Source: Sphagnum magellanicum
Lineage: Eukaryota > Streptophyta > Sphagnopsida > Sphagnales > Sphagnaceae
Reading direction: 5' to 3'
DNA length: 64,000 nucleotides
NCBI GenBank assembly: GCA_021904315.1
Contig: CM038919.1
Location: forward strand, 16,237,666-16,301,665
In this document: in pieces, positions 26,001 through 39,700 of the stretch
Position numbering within the stretch: position 1 is the stretch's first letter
Layout: every line of letters begins with the position of its first letter
Program-made: the position numbers and the translations under genes
The notes under the pieces: generated by a model
Told to the model about the DNA's origin: nothing
Seen by the model: only the letters and a program-made list of their open reading frames with translations
Database searches by the model: none

Positions 26001-28434
26001 CGAGCACGCTCTCAAATGATACCAGAGCTACAAAGCTGTGAACCGCACTAGCACGGACATTCCGAAGACTTGTTCATTCCTCGGTGTCCATCTTTCTCTT
26101 TCATTTTCCTACATGTGCCCAATAGATTTTAGATTTGAACTTTGGCATTGCTTTTATAAGATTCTATCAAATTACGAGACTGCCATCAGAGTCTTCACAT
26201 CTTTGAGATTCCTTCCAATGCAAGTCAAATGTATCTTTTGAAACTTTGAGACATTCTGACGATGACCACCAACTTAGTATTGTCAGTGATCTTTGTTATT
26301 GGGTAACATAGTATGTTCTTGAAAATGAATGAATTGAAAGTGTGTTTCGCAGTCTGTAGGACTCTCTGCATAATGCTGATACGTACTTAATTCACAAGTC
26401 CTTGCGCCCAAGTAGATCAAATGTTTGCGTAGGAAGTGACATCACATTTATCTTTTTAAACGTTATTGTGTAGTCTTCTCCACTTATCTCAAAGATGCGA
26501 TACCGGTTACTGATTCTGCTGAAGACAATGCAATGCGGACTATGTTTTCTACCACACTGAAAGTTTGTGCAGCTATATTTCACATGCTCGTTATCGTCGA
26601 CAAAATGTACCCGTTTCAGATAGCACAGTACACAAATGGCTCCACTAGGCAGATTGTTTCTACTTCTATGTGACCCTGGAGACCTGGGCCCAGGGAAGAC
26701 CGTTCTCCTTCGAATTATTAGCACCTGGGCCCAGGGCTAACTATTGAATAGTTAGTCTAATTCTGAAATCACTATCTGATATAGTATGCTTCTTTTTCTC
26801 CATCCTGCGGCTTAAAAATTCAATGCTGGCAGTTACTCAGAATCAGCTGTGGTGAAAACTGCAAGGTTTCAGTTCCTCTCAAGTACAGCTTAACTGCAAT
26901 TCTGTGCAGCATTGTCCGTGTGGTAGTTGGGATCAGAAGACAAAAGGGAGGGACGTTGCTCGATAAGCAGAATCATTTTTTTCTCGCTGTTTATATTGTC
27001 GATTTAGTGTTGCATGTCTTATACAGTGTGCTCTTGGATGATGATCTGAACTCGATGCAAGAAAAAATAATCTGAACAAATTTTCTGAAAACAGATGTAT
27101 GGTACAGAAAATCTGGGCGAAGTAGTGCAGCCACTACCTGATGCTGATGTAGCTAAAACAACTGATAATGGAGTATAACAGTCGAACTGAAACATCTGTA
27201 AGAAAAACATCTTTGCAACTGCGGCATCGTGAGGATTACTTGAATATCACCGATTCACTTCAAGCAATTAGTATGCAATGGTACTCCTAGAGACAGAGGA
27301 ATCAAAGTTCAAACACGAATAGAACTATAGAACACTCGCATATGACAAAACTGGTTATCATACTTCCAGCAGGATCTCACCTCAATGAAGGTTCCAACTG
27401 TTGTACATATGGGTTTTTGCAATCTGTATTGTCTTGAGTGTCATTATTTATCGTGATCTGTGGTGATGATTTTTTTTTGGGGAGAGTTTTCACCTTATAA
27501 TTGTGTGAAGAAATTAGAATCGTTGAGTCCTTCTTACACTGATGCAGAATATTCATGTTGACGCTTGCACATGAAAGTGGCTCAGTTATTGACAGACTAC
27601 GGAAAGTGTAGTAGTTATTTCCTGGAGTTCTGCAGCTATGCGACAATTATTTATGTTGCTTAAGTATCCGTTTAGTAGGATAATGAGATGTTGAGCCACT
27701 ATTTAGTGAGACCAATCAAGCTCTTTAAAACACAGTGCCGATCGTGCGCAAGAGACCAATGACAGAAGTCATAAGTGTTCATAGTGCAACATTTGAACAT
27801 TGGTGATCTGTCATGAGCAGTAGGAAAAAAATTCATGATGAGATTGTCACAGAAGTTTTGCATGACTTGTAGTGAAATACTCAACAACAACTTGCGGCGC
27901 TCGAATAAAAGTGACGTTGGTTTTGTTCTGCCTACCAAGCCAGTGTAACCATCTTTCTTCAACCGCTGCTACTTCCTCTTTTTCAAATGGAAAACTAGAT
28001 AACAATTTAAAATTTGTATTTGGATAAGGCTGATCAGAAAATTTAGTGTAACTGAGCACTAATTTCTGCTAAATGGTCCTGAGTCCTAGCTACTGGGTGA
28101 ATGTTTTGCGGTCGAATTAAATGGTGGTCAAACAGATTGTCAGATGATCCTTTGGCTTTAACACAGCTATACATTTCTAATCAGTACACATCATACTTTG
28201 TATTTATTGGATTCTCCCTGGAAGAGAGACTATTTAAAACCATGTAGTTTTCATCTGGAATCACATTTTGGGGGACTGTTCACCAGGTGTCACTTTGAGC
28301 CATCTGTTCAATTTGTGCAAACTGGATTCACGGAATATCGTCCTATTTTAATTTTGAGAGTATTTTGAAAAGCCTGTTTAAACATACAACTCGGTATGCA
28401 GCATAGAGTTCCTCCACTGTCCGTCCGGGTCAGT
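26001..28434. other. Unassigned DNA, no gene identified
   Basis: Frames stay below 111 codons (26392-26724 minus is the longest) and carry no recognised motif. Two near-identical ACCTGGGCCCAGGG words lie at about 26683 and 26723, and the palindrome CTAACTATTGAATAGTTAG is at 26737-26755. Composition is intermediate, possibly introns or flanks of whatever occupies 23.6-31.6 kb. Confidence 0.4.
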
Positions 28435-28580
28435 TTCCTTAGCCAATGAATTTTCATTGCGTTTCAAAAGAAGGAAACATCCACCATCTTAAATCCAGCG
28501 CTAGCTTCCTTAGCCAACGAATTTGCATCGCAAGTGCTTCAAAAGAAGCAACATCCACCGTCTTAAGTCCAGCTCTAGCT
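28435..28580. repeat. Tandem duplication, ~71-bp unit, two copies
   Basis: The copy at 28435-28505 and the copy at 28506-28580 both begin TTCCTTAGCCAA and include TTTCAAAAGAAG or CTTCAAAAGAAG and ACATCCACC. They differ by substitutions and a few small indels. Confidence 0.8.
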
Positions 28581-28660
28581 GTGGGTTTAGCTACCTCGCA
28601 ACTTCCACTTCCAGACATTCAGACCTTCCAGACCCACCCCATTCCCGCTGCTGGCTTGTT

Positions 28661-28862
28661 GCAAGCGTCCATAATCATGATATCTGATTTATAGCAATTC
28701 AACTTGGACTTAGATCCTCTCCTTGTCGCAAGCGTCCATAATCATGACATCTGACTTGTAGCAATTCAACTTGCACTTAGATCCTCTCCTTGTTGCAAGC
28801 GTCCACATTCATGACATCTGACTTCTAGCAATTCAACTTGGACTTAAGATCCTCTCCTTTCG
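28661..28862. repeat. Tandem repeat, 67-bp unit, three copies
   Basis: Copies start at 28661, 28728 and 28795, each opening GCAAGCGTCCA and ending AGATCCTCTCCTT. They are more than 90% alike by eye, and the third has one extra A. It directly follows the unrelated 71-bp duplication. Confidence 0.88.
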
Positions 28863-31800
28863 TACTCCCACCTGCTCTCCAAATCGGTGTTTGTTTTCTT
28901 TTAATAAAGTTTGTCAGGGTTACAATAAGTTGAGTTTGGATCTAGGTTTGAATGTAAAGAAAAGACTTAAAGAATTGAAAAAGATGTAACGCAAGAAGCC
29001 CTCCATAACCGGGGCAGCAGCCCACATAGCACATTCAAACCATTTACAGAACTTGACAGATGAAAGGTGTAGCGCTAGAAATGATGCCCTATAATTCCAC
29101 ATAGTGGGCCCCCCAGTGCATTTCATTGCGGGTATTAAGCATCCTGCTAAATGAATAGGAAACTCCCTGGCGGTTCTTTCTGTGTAGGGTAAAGCCCCAA
29201 GTTGGGAGCATTTTCAAAATAAGGGGCATATGATGAGATGATACATAGCCAAGTCTGGCCCCACTTTTTCAGAATGTCACCCACCCATGGCCTTCACCCA
29301 TCCCACAGCAGCATATCATGAACCAAAACAGACTTAGAAGTGTGGGAAGGGAGGGTTCTTTTCCCTACTTCATAATTGTGAATTGTACTTCTTATTGAAG
29401 TACAAGTAGTCAATTCACAATTTCCCTCACTCTTATGGATTACAGATAACAACAAGATTCTTTTCTGGGAGAGATATTCATGAATATAATGTACCCTCCA
29501 AACAGAGTAGATTTTTTCCCAATGCTTTACACTAGGGTAAGGCTTGAGGAGTGGGGTAATTCCTGAGACATGCACCATGGAGCTGAGGGGGCTCTTATTT
29601 TGGGAATCCCCAACCCCACGCCCCCTTTCAGAGGTCTTTAACCAATGTAATGTACTTGAAGAATTTTATTTTATTTTTTCCGATGATACCCAGAGGGTAC
29701 CATACGGTATCACAGAAAAAAAAGGGAAAAATCGAAATGCCCATGGGAGCAGGCTTTCCAATTTTCAAAATGCCCCACCCTGTGCAGAGAGAAAAGTTCT
29801 GTGCCCAGATACACTAGAAATTTTTCTGCCGGTGCTGTATTTATGATATCAGCACCAGGGCCATCATGTTTGCCAGCTTTAGCTAATGGATCATGAACCT
29901 GAACCCACACCCTGCCATCACTGGCGGTTCTCAAATGCTTGAGCAAAGCTGGAATGTAATCCAGCCCCAAAATACCTTGAATTCGTCCACTTCCTTCACT
30001 GTTCCGAATTCCACTGTATACAAACAAAAGCTTTGTCAGCTGCCATACCTCTTTCTCTAGAGCTCCAGAGAATGCGGTGCCAGTTAAATAGGTAAGGTCA
30101 GCATTTCAGGACCTGTAAGCATGGGAATGTGACATAGAATTTCTGGCAAAAATCTCGTTCATGAGTGCACAGAGTTGTTTCCATGTTGGATGTATTATGT
30201 GAAATGTCAAGTGCTGACAAATATTCCATAACAACACTTCAACATGCATTTTAAACCATCCAGTGATCTGTCACAGTTACACCTGTGACAAATGATCAAA
30301 TTGGCAAAGTAATCTTGGGAATCGCTGGAGGTCATGGAAATTTGAATGATGTATTGCCTAATGAAGTTTTAAATTTGTTAATAACCAAGCTCATGCTTCA
30401 ATAATCTGCTTCCACAATGTACAAAAATCCAGATGAGATCTTGAGCCAAATTGTTGATCAACATTCCTGGTGATAACAAAAATGTTCAAAGAAATTAATG
30501 GGTTCCACAATGAAAATAATGAGCACAAGTAATGTGCCTAAATCCTGTTGTTTTTAACGTGAGGGTTTGTATACCCCATGCCCCTCATGAAAATCAGAAA
30601 AGCATGTGTTAAAAGCTCCTTTCACTTTGCATGTGGTTTGCATGCAAACAAATACACTTGTAAAGTACTGGTTTACAAAGGCAACTCTTCAAAATGATTG
30701 AAGGGACTAATTTGAACAATCTCATTGGCCACCAAAAAAGCTCTTTACATCTAGGCACAAGCCTATGAGACTACTATAACATTGAAGTGCCAGTTTCCTG
30801 ACGTGAACTCCTCAAAACAATCCAAAGCTCCCATTCTAACTTTCAATCTCATTGGTCACATAGGTTTTTTTTCAAACCTAGGCACATACCTATTCTACAA
30901 TCCCTGTATATGTGTGTACATATTTTCTACACTAATACAACTCTTGTCTGTATGCAAACAGGGTTGAAAATTGACGGTGAAACATCTTACACCGGGGTCT
31001 TCAGCCAAGTTTGTGTTGATTAGCCATGGTGATGAAAGAATGCTCTAAATCATTTGGTTCCACAATGGAGATTCCAGACGAGAAATTTAATAACCTTGGT
31101 GGTCTTAAGCCTGGAGGTTGCCAGCAAACCCCAGAGTACTGTCTCCATTTGAACCTTGTGATTAGAAGAAGTGATGTTGTAGATATTATATGCTGCTCCA
31201 CCACAGTTGCTGCAATATGCACATCAAATTCAATTTCCACTTCATGAACTCCTCTTAGCTTCATGCCAGATCCTCAATATGTACATTCCTACAAGCTTAC
31301 TACAAAATACTTCTTACTGCATTGGTATGCCAATCTTGAGAAAGTACAAAGTACGCCTTCTGAAGACTAGGAGCAGTATGTTGGGTAAGGGCGCCACAGT
31401 GGCGAGCATCTCCAGACAGATTTCGCTTTAACTGCGTACACTTTTGTAGAGGACCATTAAAACTGTAGCCAGTATACAGGACTGTGGCGAGTCTCAACAC
31501 ACTCCCCAAAAAACTTATTCTTGGGCGAAATTTACGACTCTTCATGAAAAACAGGAACTCCTTATTTGTTCTCCTTTCACATATGGTATATAGCCAAATT
31601 TGGCTAATTGTTTTTCCAGATGATAGTCAGTTTGACTACATTATAAAAGTGGAAATCCGAAAAAAAAAAAACTAAAAAAACCAAATGTCTCCAATGTCCA
31701 GACTTACACAATGGGATCTAGAGTCCTTATTAGAGGGGGCAAAGTAGCCTTTTTTTGAGGGTGAAAAATCGCCAAAAGGTGACATGACATGAAGGCCTTG

Positions 31801-32810
31801 CAACACCCCATTATAATATCGGGGCAAAAAATTCCCCCAATTTAGCTTATTTCACTTGTTTAGGGTTGGCCACATCACCACCTTGCAAAAACCCTAAGAC
31901 CTTACCAATTTCTCTATCTTTGTCACCTCTTGCTCGTCAAGATAGCAACCATTACCTAGGAAATCTTCACCATGATGCCTTGCACCTTTCAAGTCAATTC
32001 ACCAACCCTTCAATAGTAATATATATAGAATTCACCAACACTTTACAACACCAACTGAACTAGGTTTCATTAGCACTTTAAGTGCGTTTAGACTATGAAT
32101 GATCCTTCATACATTGCATTGTGGTGTTGGAAGTTTGCACAATGATGGTAATTAACTTTGCTACAACCAATTTAAAATTCTGAAAGTTGAGTTATTTGAG
32201 TTTAAATTTGTAAATTGTAAAATAATCTTTGTTTTGGTGATTTCATGGATTTTGAGAGCTAATGGTTGGATTAATTTTGGCAAACCTAAAGGACACTTGG
32301 TGTGCAAGACAACTTGGAAAAACATTGAAGGGAATTAGGATTTGATTTTGATTGTTGGGGATTTTGGTAATGCTTAGAAGCAGCAATTTGGCTAGTTCAG
32401 TTTTGTGGATTGGAATAGAACTTCAGCCTTTAGGTATTTAAGTTTTGAATTTCATGCATTTTACTTGTTGTATTGACCCATCGATGTTTTTGTTGTGTAA
32501 TTCAAGAATCCTTTCACTATTAGTCTAGGTATTTATAATCCTTTATGCCTTTTCAGTATTATGAAATTTCTACTTTCAAAGTTATGTTGTTTGCATTCAA
32601 ATCCTTCAAACCTCAAAAGCAAGGTTTTTTGGGGAGTTGGGAGTTTGGACTCACTCACTTGCCATCAATATTGGTCATTTGAATCTTAGAAGTCAAGAGT
32701 CAGGGCTAAAGTTGAAGGCTAAAGCTCCACAACACATGGTTCAATTTTATTTTTCTATAGCCCAACCCAAGTTGCGTGATTCTACATTTTGTCAACCATT
32801 CTAGAGATGT
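28863..32810. other. Unassigned DNA, no intact gene
   Basis: The region holds the candidate minus-strand open stretch at 29830-30125 and short two-strand frames around 31000-31545, none with a recognised domain. A dispersed motif copy is at 31595-31640 and another dispersed motif (CACAAGTAATGTGCCTA) at 30521-30552. From 31.7 kb the DNA reverts to AT-rich intergenic sequence. Confidence 0.4.
29830..30125 (-). CDS. Candidate exon, unknown protein
   Basis: The minus strand stays open for about 100 codons here, with well-mixed protein-like composition, for example RIQGILGLDYIPALLKHLR followed by DGRVWVQVHDPLAKAGKHDG. An excellent acceptor-like sequence (TTTTGTTTGTATACAG) ends at about 30018, so the exon may start there. 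The donor side is unclear (GTGCTG near 29866 is weak). I do not recognise the family. It may be a real exon of the gene suggested by the GC-richer zone, an exon fragment captured by a transposon, or a pseudogene piece. Confidence 0.3.
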
Positions 32811-33190
32811 GCAAATCCTATGTTCTATCTTCATGAACCTTAAACCATAACTCATAATGTCATTTTTTTCTATTTAAGGTTTCAACTTTCAATCTCTTTA
32901 TTTGAGCTTTCAAGTTTCCAACTCCTACAAGCACTTGCTTGCAAATTCCATGCTCCATATTCATGAACCTTAAACCATAATCATCATGTTATTTTTTTCT
33001 TTCTAAGGTTTCAACTTTCAATCTCTTTCTTTGAGCTTTCAAGTTTTCTAATTCATGCAACCTATTTGCAAATCTTGTGTTCCATCTTTGTGAACCTTGA
33101 ACCTTAACACATTGTGTCATTTTATTTTCTTTCTAGAGTTTCAATTTTTTTTTAAGCTTTTGACTCTTGTAGCTTGCTATGAGGTCCAAA
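32811..33190. repeat. Tandem repeat, ~128-bp unit, three copies
   Basis: Units begin near 32811, 32941 and 33068 with GCAAAT(C/T)C. They share CATGAACCTTAAACCATAA, TTTTTTTCT and GGTTTCAACTTTCAATCTCT. The third copy is most diverged and truncated. Confidence 0.85.
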
Positions 33191-34179
33191 CAAGATTTAA
33201 TGAACCAATGTGTTTACTTGGGATTAAAGACTATTGTCCTTTTGAAGTCTATTTGTTTAAAAACATATTTTACATAGAAAGAAATTTTCAAATGAAATCT
33301 AAAAGGCAACTTGTTATTTATTATATTACAATTGCTTTAATATGTCACATGTTTTGTGTTCATCATTTTTGAATAAATATGAATTTTTAAAAATGCAAAA
33401 ACTTTTTTAGATTTTACATTCCATTTTAAAACATAATCACAATTTCAAATCACACCTAAACATATTGACATTTTAAGCTTTGGTTTTTTTTATTATAATT
33501 TATAATATTATTTTAAACACCATATACATTGCACCACATAATTTGCATATCATAAAAAACTCGTGAACTTTAAATAAACCTTGAATTTTCAAAAACAAAA
33601 AATTGAATCTTTTTGAAATTTTAAGTGTTTTTTAGATGTGTTTAATAGTCCCCATTACAAGATTTTTTAAAGAATAAAAAGAAATTTATTAAAAAAATTA
33701 AAAGGCCCTTTATGAAAACAATGATGTTGAATGAAATTGTTAGATGGTTTTTGTGCAAACCAAAATTAAAAACTAGAACATGTAATGATTCAATTTAGAC
33801 TTCATAACATTCATATTAGCAATTAAGCACAACTTTTCAAGATTAACATGTGATTAAAGTGGCATCATATAGACACAGTACAAACAAATTGCAAAAGTTG
33901 ACATTTTGACATAGATTTTGACTCATTTGAATTCATTTTGATTCTACAAGCTTTCTAAATTGCATTTTTCTTAACTCATAGCATTCTAGAAGTCCATGTC
34001 CCTTTTAAAAATTCCTAAAAACTTTAAATTCACGCATTTTTACCCTTTATCCTCGCCCCCTCAAAATGAAGTTGGGCCATCATCTTCTTCACCACCGTTT
34101 GATGAAAGCCCACCTATCATTTTATTTGATTATATTCCAAACAATCCATCTGAACAAAAAAAAATTAAAAAAAAAAACC
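33191..34179. other. AT-rich DNA, no gene seen
   Basis: Very AT-rich with poly-A and poly-T runs. A frame at 33996-34196 (Ser/Pro-rich) directly precedes the hAT-like relic and might be its worn N-terminus, but this is not supported by any motif. Confidence 0.45.
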
Positions 34180-36790
34180 TTTATGAAGGTTCCTAAAAGT
34201 TTCAAAATGCATGGACTATTTGGTTGTTATGGGCAAAGCCTATTGTTAATGATGAAGGCAAAGTGCATCAAATGTGTTGTATATTTTTCACATCAATGAA
34301 AGGAAAAGAAAATCTAGAGGGTCCCAAGCTGATAGTTCTTTCAAGCATGTTGGTCATAAAAAATGCAAACATTTTATGCCTGAAGTAGATGCATGTTCAT
34401 ATTATGTGAACAAGAATTTAGGGCATTCCAAGAATGAACAATAATACACTATCAATGATTAGCCTTCAATCTTGAATTTATTTCAATGTGATGTTTCCTT
34501 TTATCACAAAAAGATGAAAGTATGATTAGGTGGTACCACTAAGAACATCACACCTTCATTTTTCAAGACCCATAAAACTTTGCAAAATATAGGAAACACA
34601 TAAAGAAAGGTTTTAATAAATGTTTTGTTAAATGCATTAATTAGGTTGTATAGATTTTGAAACTTTAACAATGTAAAAAAATATCTTGAATTTTAATGTT
34701 CCTATTCATTACATTCATACAAAGTTTCAAAAATGTCACAATGGTTATTCCTTGAACTAAATTTTGATTAAGAACATTTTTCAAACAAGGTTGAATGTTT
34801 TTTTTGTGGATATAATTTTCTAAGGTATTTTAAATGGGGTGCTAGCAATGGAAAGTAAATAAGTTTTGCTCCGTGTCACACAAAAAAACAAGTAGCCATA
34901 AACAAGCTTTAACATGATTGGAAATAAAAATATTTGTTTATTTAATGACCAACATGAAGATAGTCTTTAATTTTATCACAATGATGTTGATTAATCACAT
35001 ATTTGATATGCACTCAAGTAGATTTTTAAAAAATAATTGTACTTTTTACCCTATTTTTTAAGTTGTCCAAACTTGTATAAGTAGGTGAAAGTAAATCAAC
35101 TATTGATATTTTTCATTTTCAGCATGATGTAACTTTTAAATGTATTTGTAAGTTCTCAACGTTTAAATTTTGCAGTAGAATAAATCAAACTTTTAATGGG
35201 AAAGTATGTTTAAACTCAATTTTAATCATTTCAAACATTCTTGTTATGTATTTTTATTGTGCCAAAGTTTCTCAAATTTTGTAATCACCTAATTATAAAC
35301 TCAAAGAAAAGCACCATAGTTTATTATGTTATTTAAAATTATTTTCAATCTTCTTTTTTCTACTTGTGTCAAAAATTAAACTATGTTTTGATTGCCTTTT
35401 CTTAATTGTTTTTTTTGGATATTTTACCATGTTTTCACCTTATGGTATTTTATTTAATATTTTTATTGGGTAATTATTTTTTCATAGGTATAATTTAGTT
35501 ATGAAGTTCAAAAGTTTAGGAACTTGATTCTTGAAAGGGCCAAATCAATAAAAATATAAATTTGGAATGATTTTCATCTCTTTTAATTGCAATGGAAACT
35601 TCAAGCCATATAACTTGGCATGTGATAAATAAACATGAAAAAAACATAATTTTTAATTATGAAACAATTTAAAGAAAAGGGCCCAAAAATATTATTTGGC
35701 CAATTTTTGTTCCTTAAGGTGGTTCCTAGTGGGTCCTTTCAATTTACATGCTTTCACCCAAAAGGAAATATTTTCAATTTGCTATTATTTAACACATCCT
35801 TGTCCCATGAATAATTTCAAAACTTCAACCAAATGCTCAAAATGAAGAATATTTTAGAAAAACATTGGGATGATTCATTGAGCTAGGACATGGCATGCTA
35901 TTGAATGCCACAAAAGCTACATTTGTTACCACTACCTTCATTGACATTTCTACAAACAAATTCATAGCAATTAACAATATTCAATGGTTTGTAATCCATT
36001 TAATGTGATCCAAGCTTGGAAGAGGATCCCCATTTTATTTTTTGTGTTGAAACGATTAGTGTTTCAATCACATCTTGATAATGTTATTGGTTTAATGGTC
36101 AAGGTTTTGCAAGATTTTGGTGGATTAGAGTTCAAAGAATTGGGAGCCAATTTGGTCAACATGGGACATTGTGTGGGAGTAGCATGTTCTTAGACCATTG
36201 AAGCAATGTGACATTTTAGTTCAAAAATAAAGTTCATCCAGTTTTCATAAAAATGCATTGTTTGGTTCATGGGACAAATTTGGCAATGGTGGCTTTGTAA
36301 GAATTAGATCTAATGAAAAAATTGGATGATATATTGCAAGCATTGTATTTACATAATCCAAAGAAATTTCTGGAATTCTAAAAACTTTTTAACCTCATCA
36401 ACACCAAAGGTAACAAGTTGTTCCGAAATGTCCAAATCCATTAGGTTTTTATGCTTTGTCTAACAAAATGTGTATATGCATAATATTGCCCCTTTAATTG
36501 TGAGGATGCATGTTGAAAGTTCAAAGAATGAAGTTGCTTTGAAATACTTAAATTCATTGTGCAATGTTGAACTCATTTTGGGGCTCCTTTATATCCTTCT
36601 TATGCTTGAATGTGTGCATTCATTAATCAAGGTTACACCAAGCAAAGATGTCTTTGTTTATGATTCCTAAAGTCTATCAAGCTAGCCTAGCAAAAGTTGC
36701 ATCAATTCTACTACAATCCTTTTACCAAGGATATTATGGGTATGAGGATATGGGTTTTGATGATTTCAATTCAATTAAAGCTCTAACTAA
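34180..36790 (+). pseudogene. hAT-like transposase pseudogene
   Basis: Several plus-strand segments in changing frames follow the order of a plant hAT-like (DUF4371-type) transposase. 34197-34330 gives a WAKPIVNDEGKVHQMC-like zinc-finger region. 34355-34440 gives KHFMPEVDACSYYV. 35984-36193 gives WKRIPILFFVLKRLVFQ then LQDFGGLEFKELG. 36240-36420 gives an HCLVHGTNLAMVAL-like segment (family pattern H-C-x-A-H-x-x-N-L) and NPKKFLEF. 36480-36670 gives KNEVALKYLNSLCNVELILG and a LLMLECVHSLIKV tail. Each piece matches the family in order, but stops and frameshifts separate all of them and long AT-rich gaps intervene, so the gene is dead. No terminal inverted repeats were found. It differs from the hAT-like relic at 41985-53139. 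Confidence 0.6.
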
Positions 36791-39700
36791 TGACAACCTA
36801 TCTTGAAGTTAGTTTTCTAACATAAATGGCAAAGAAAACACCATCTATTTAACATTTTCATTTGCTAACTATAAGTACCCAAATCTACTAATCCTACGTT
36901 GGTGATGTTGGAGAAAATAACCTACCACCAAGGATGCCTTTAACTAGGCCATCAACAAAGTGAATGAAGAAGATGAAAGCATAGTTCAAGGCATTATTGA
37001 AAAGCTGAATTGTTGTTTTTCAATGCATGAAATAATGACAACTTTAATGTGGTGTATTCATAGTTTTAGGTTACAAATCCAAAGGAAGCAAATTAGAATT
37101 TTCACATTCACCTAGTTATCTTGAAGGCCACATTTTGTGTCCTTTGCAAGCTAGGTGAAATGGATATATAATGTATGCCTTCCTCTCAAATCAAACTTTT
37201 GATTTATAAACATTGTTTTTCAAGATGATCATGTTAGATAATGCAAAGGAAATTTTGCAAGAAGGCAATGAGCTCAACCTTATAGGCAAAAGATTGTTGG
37301 ATTCACCATCCTCAACCATAAGATCTTGAAATGCATTAAATTAACTGAGATTTATTGTTGTCTAGGTGCTTGCTTTTGTTGAAGATGAGGTCATTGCAAG
37401 ATAAGGTGGATCACTTTTTGCATCACATTTCAATTTTTTGCAAAGTGTCAAACATTCACATGTCATTAACATGCCATAAAATCATCATTGTGTCAAATTT
37501 GCTATTGGATAAAAATTGTCAATTTGAATTAGAAAACATCTATATTAAAATATTGCGACATATATACACCAACTTATATATGATAATGAAAAATATGAAC
37601 TAATTTTTTATATATGGGCCACATCTTTATATATTTAAAAAATTCTTTATGATTTTTTTTTAGATATCTTAAAGGAATTCAATTATAATATATTAAAACA
37701 AAAAGAACATAGATGCAAATTTTTTGCTAGAAAAACTTCAACCCAATAAAAGTTATAGACTTTTGAATGTTTTGAAATGGACCTTGTTTTCAAAAGTTTG
37801 TATCATAATCATCTTTTGATGGATTTCAATTTTTTTTTCCTTTTAACATGACTATTAAAGAATTATCTAATTGGGCTTTTATTCAAATGTTATTTATAAT
37901 TTCATTACCCACCTTGTAATCTTTCATTTGAACAATGATATCATAATAGGTCATCATTTTAACACTATCAAATGAACTTTTTATGGACTATTTATTGTCA
38001 GAATTGGTCCACCTTATCTTGCAACCACTTGATGAATAAACATTTAATATAACTAATTTCATGAAGGATAGGCTATAGAACAAGTTCATCGCATATTTGG
38101 ATTTGTGCACCAAATTTTATAATTAGTGTTTTTTATGATGCAAAGTTTTCCATATGAACATACCCTTACCAAGTGGCTTGGTAAAGTTTATTATTGTGTA
38201 GATGTCTAGGTGACAACATCATGAGTTTGGAGGTTTGAAAAGTGTAAATATGGGTGGAAAATCAAATTTGTGTGCCACAATTTTCATGTCACTATTAGTA
38301 ATATATTAACATAATTTTTGGTCCATGTTTCTTTCATGCAAATGGTTAGTCAAATTGAAGATTATAGTGTCATGGTAGAACTATCCTATTTGTTTTGTTT
38401 TGTCATATTATGATTATTTGATTTCTATGTTGTGTTTATGTTTAGTTGTTGCAAGTGTGTCTTCTTGTTTGCTAGAATTTGTTTATGGAATAAGGGTAGG
38501 AGGGTCATCCTAAAGATTTTAAACCCTAATTCACATTGCTTTTGAAATTTGAACTCGAAAAACATGTTCATTGTTCCAAGGTATGGTAGTTTGCTAATCC
38601 CAATTAAGATGAAGAATAGTTTATAGACAACAATAGGAATAGAAAAACATTGAAGGATTCCTCTTCTCTTGAATTTTTAATATATGTGATTTTTTTCATG
38701 GTTGTTCAAAAAGTCAAAACTAAAAGCTTTATGGGCAATTTTGGTTCAATTGATGCAATTTTGGTTCATTTTAAGATTCAAGTTTCCATGCATTAAGTTT
38801 ATTTCCACTTTGTTAAAATTATGTTTGTACATATTTTTGTCCTTTTCATTGATGAAATAATAGGAATTTTTTTAGTTTAACCATGTTGCTCTCATTTGAG
38901 TTTTGTAGACTCTAATTTATGTTTTGTCAAAATTTCACAACATTAAATTCATGTGCCTTGCATTAACTACTATTATTTTTGCATATGGCATCAATTTTCA
39001 ACCCCTATTTTATGTACACATGGAGGTCCATTGACATGTAATTTTGTTTGAATCTCATTGAAATTAAATCATGGTTATATAATTGGCTATCACTATTTAT
39101 TTTTTTATAATATTTTTGCAAATGCCTTGAGTTTGTTTTCTAATGGGGTTTTGGGTGCAAGTAGGGTTTCAGTCAGCATGGGCAACACTATTTTTGGGGG
39201 TTGGGGCTCAAATTCCCTTCAAGCTATTTGTAAGTTGTGATGTTTATTTGGGTTATAAAATCTAACATGTTTTAGAAAAACAACAAGTGAAATGGTTGGG
39301 ACTTGAAACTCTACATGATTTTCCCCAAGATCTTTATCTGGAAGTGGGTGTTAATATATATTAATTATGCCAATTTTTTATATTAACCTTTTTTTTTTGT
39401 TCAACAAAGTTCAATCCCAGGATTTGAGTTGGGTTCAAAGTTTAAAGTAATAATTGAATTAAGTCTAAGACTTTGCACAATTTGATGACTAAAATTTAAT
39501 GACGAAGTTTGCATTAAGACTTTGTAGAATCTAAATGCACATTTGAAAAAGGCAATTTGCAAGTTGCATGTGTATTTCAGTTTCAAATGTCATAAGTATC
39601 ATTGGTAAGGTTTCCATGGTTTGGGGTGAACATTGTAAGCAATGTTAGAAATCTATGGGGAAGTTTTAGGCGATCATATGGTTTTAAGGAGATCAAAATT

